Assembly (NCBI RefSeq): GCF_033971325.1
Contig: NZ_CP117180.1
Span: 874,041-938,040, forward strand
Source of the DNA: Hydrogenobacter sp. T-2
GTDB lineage: Bacteria; Aquificota; Aquificia; Aquificales; Aquificaceae
Reading direction: 5' to 3'
Length of the DNA: 64,000 nt
Notes under the pieces: model-generated
Told to the model about the DNA's origin: nothing
The model's database searches: none
Seen by the model: the letters and a program-made list of their open reading frames with translations, nothing else
In this document: positions 62,945 through 64,000 of the stretch, piece after piece
Position numbering within the stretch: the first letter of the stretch is position 1
Layout: each line of letters opens with the position of its first letter
Program-made: the position numbers and the translations under genes

Positions 62945-63667
62945 TTAGCTCTTTTTATTATACTTTATCTCATACATCCTTTTGTCCGCCAATCTAAGAA
63001 GCTCATCAAATTTTTTACCGTCATTTGGAAAGCAAGAAAAACCTATGGAGAAAGAGAGCTCAAAAGGCAAATCTCTATTTTTAGCTTCCATGTAATGTTC
63101 TATTCTAGTAACTATGACCAAAGCGTCCGCACAAGCTCTTACATTCGCAACTACAACGAACTCATCACCTCCATATCTGACTATCATGTCCTCCTCCCTA
63201 AAATTCTCCCTCAAAGCCTTTGCAAATTCCACTATGGCTTTATCGCCTGCGGAATGTCCTAAGGTGTCGTTTATCTATTTTAGGTTATCCATATCAAAGA
63301 AAAATACCACATAAGGCATCCCTAACATCTCGTATTTTTTTAGCTTTTCCCTTAGAACCTTTTCAAAATACAGCCTATTCTTGACGCCCGTGAGTGCATC
63401 AATGTATTCTCGTCCTTCTTGCCTTCTTTCCAAAACTACAAGGCGGTAGTTCATATAGAATATGAAAACCCACATGGTATATCCAAAAAAGCTCAAAATC
63501 TTGCCCGCAAAGACCGCTTGCCCTTGTATGAACCTACTAACAGAGATAAGCAAAAAGGCAACAGAATACATCAGAGAAAGCTTCCTAAATATCTGGTCAC
63601 CTACCCCAAGCCCTACTAAAAAGAACAGAACCGCCAAACCTATAGTTAGATATATTTCATAAAACAT
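62945..63667 (-). pseudogene. Membrane GGDEF diguanylate cyclase, interrupted by an in-frame TAG
   Basis: Three or four N-terminal membrane helices (FYEIYLTIGLAVLFFLVGLG, ILSFFGYTMWVFIFYM) lead to a GGDEF domain: DALTGVKNRLYFEKVL, FFFDMDNLK, then TAG at 63277-63275, then INDTLGHSAGDKAIVE and the active-site RYGGDEFVVVA. The frame is unchanged across the TAG. Relatives have Lys, Gln or similar between FK and IND, so one base change explains it. Active-site residues are otherwise intact. An IS end lies 8 bases upstream and may have altered the promoter or N-terminus. Confidence 0.85.
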
Positions 63668-63675
63668 GCTATATA

Positions 63676-64000
63676 GAGACCCCCCTCAAAATTTGTGTAA
63701 ATTATACCACACCTCATAGCCTACCCTCAAAAAGAATTATCAGCTGGGCATATATCCTCTCCCAGTCCCTCAAAGGCTTCTTCCACTTCTCCTCTAAGTC
63801 CATAGCTACTCCATAACACACCTTCAACAACGCCTCATCCGTCGGAAATATCCTCTTGCCATATATCACCTTCCTTATCTTGCTGTTTATACTCTCCACA
63901 AAGTTCGTCGTCGCTAACATCCTCCTTATCTCATAAGGATACTTGTAAAAGGTCAATATTTCCTCAAGGTCTCTTTCCCAGTCCTTCACTACCTGTGGAT
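63676..64000. mobile_element. End of an IS256/Mutator-type insertion sequence
   Basis: From 63676 the sequence GAGACCCCCCTCAAAATTTG looks like the terminal inverted repeat of Mutator-type elements, and the transposase gene ends 38 bases inside it. The other end is beyond the window, so the target duplication cannot be checked. Confidence 0.75.
63714..64000 (-). CDS. IS256-family transposase, C-terminal fragment
   Basis: C-terminal ~95 codons of a DDE transposase; the gene continues past the right edge. WERDLEEILTFYKYPYEIRR, TTNFVESINSKIRKV, GKRIFPTDEALLKV and KPLRDWERIYAQLIILFEGR match the end of IS256/Mutator transposases, including the late catalytic Glu in NFVESIN. The frame stays open upstream of the first possible start at 63989, so it is cut by the window rather than truncated. 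Confidence 0.9.
   Translation of the reverse strand, partial: PQVVKDWERDLEEILTFYKYPYEIRRMLATTNFVESINSKIRKVIYGKRIFPTDEALLKVCYGVAMDLEEKWKKPLRDWERIYAQLIILFEGRL

Noticed and set aside
1-64000. CRISPR arrays
   Set aside because: No regularly spaced identical repeats of 24-40 bases were seen; the element repeats are irregularly spaced and differ from one another.

Overview
The window is a compact bacterial chromosome segment that I place in the Aquificales (Hydrogenobacter/Thermocrinis/Aquifex relatives); this is inference. The support is an archaeal-type shikimate entry (ADH synthase plus 3-dehydroquinate synthase II), a membrane [NiFe] hydrogenase of the HynS-Isp1-Isp2-HynL kind, a soxYZAX sulfur-oxidation cluster, Lys/Glu-rich proteins, and very tight gene packing with functionally mixed operons. 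Two tRNA genes (Pro-GGG, Val-CAC) are present. I see no rRNA genes and no CRISPR array.

Layout. 1-3.0 kb: type I restriction-modification genes (hsdS edge fragment, long hsdM) preceded by a collapsed remnant of a second DNA methylase. 3.2-12.25 kb: one long minus-strand housekeeping run (aroB', cmk, pilT, recA, gatC, lspA, purL, fabI, aroA', tonB-like). 12.3-14.4 kb: gpsA, a zinc-ribbon protein and a PerM-type permease. 14.4-23.2 kb: minus-strand run with a regulator, tRNA-Pro, an HU-like protein, rpsA, rtcB and the hydrogenase operon, whose large subunit carries an in-frame TAG. 23.3-30.9 kb: a 7.5-kb element integrated in the 3' half of tRNA-Val, with a tyrosine integrase, small membrane proteins, a ribbon-helix-helix regulator, an excisionase-like protein, a primase-helicase, two paralogous orphan proteins, and an 830-bp non-coding end carrying iteron-like repeats and a large palindrome. 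31-45.6 kb: histone-deacetylase-like hydrolase, Rpn-type nuclease plus a broken second copy, lysS, flavin reductase, a tri-heme cytochrome c, a ZIP transporter, pyrE, leuD, gyrA, a Toprim protein, rnc, fabF and acpP. 45.8-48.1 kb: soxYZAX. 48.1-62 kb: yebC, ubiA-like, an HD phosphohydrolase, a transglutaminase protein, queF, an ArnT-like transferase, PAP2, a TatD-radical SAM fusion, tktA and metE. 62-64 kb: an EAL protein, a GGDEF protein with an in-frame TAG, and the end of an IS256-type insertion sequence.

How it works together. The hydrogenase and Sox proteins fit a hydrogen- and sulfur-oxidising chemolithotroph. Many first genes of transcription units lack a Shine-Dalgarno sequence and instead have a -10-like box 6-10 bases before the start codon, which points to leaderless or nearly leaderless transcripts. 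The integrated element is the most novel part: it combines integrase, excisionase and replication protein with origin-like repeats, so it looks like an integrative plasmid or satellite whose other genes I cannot assign.
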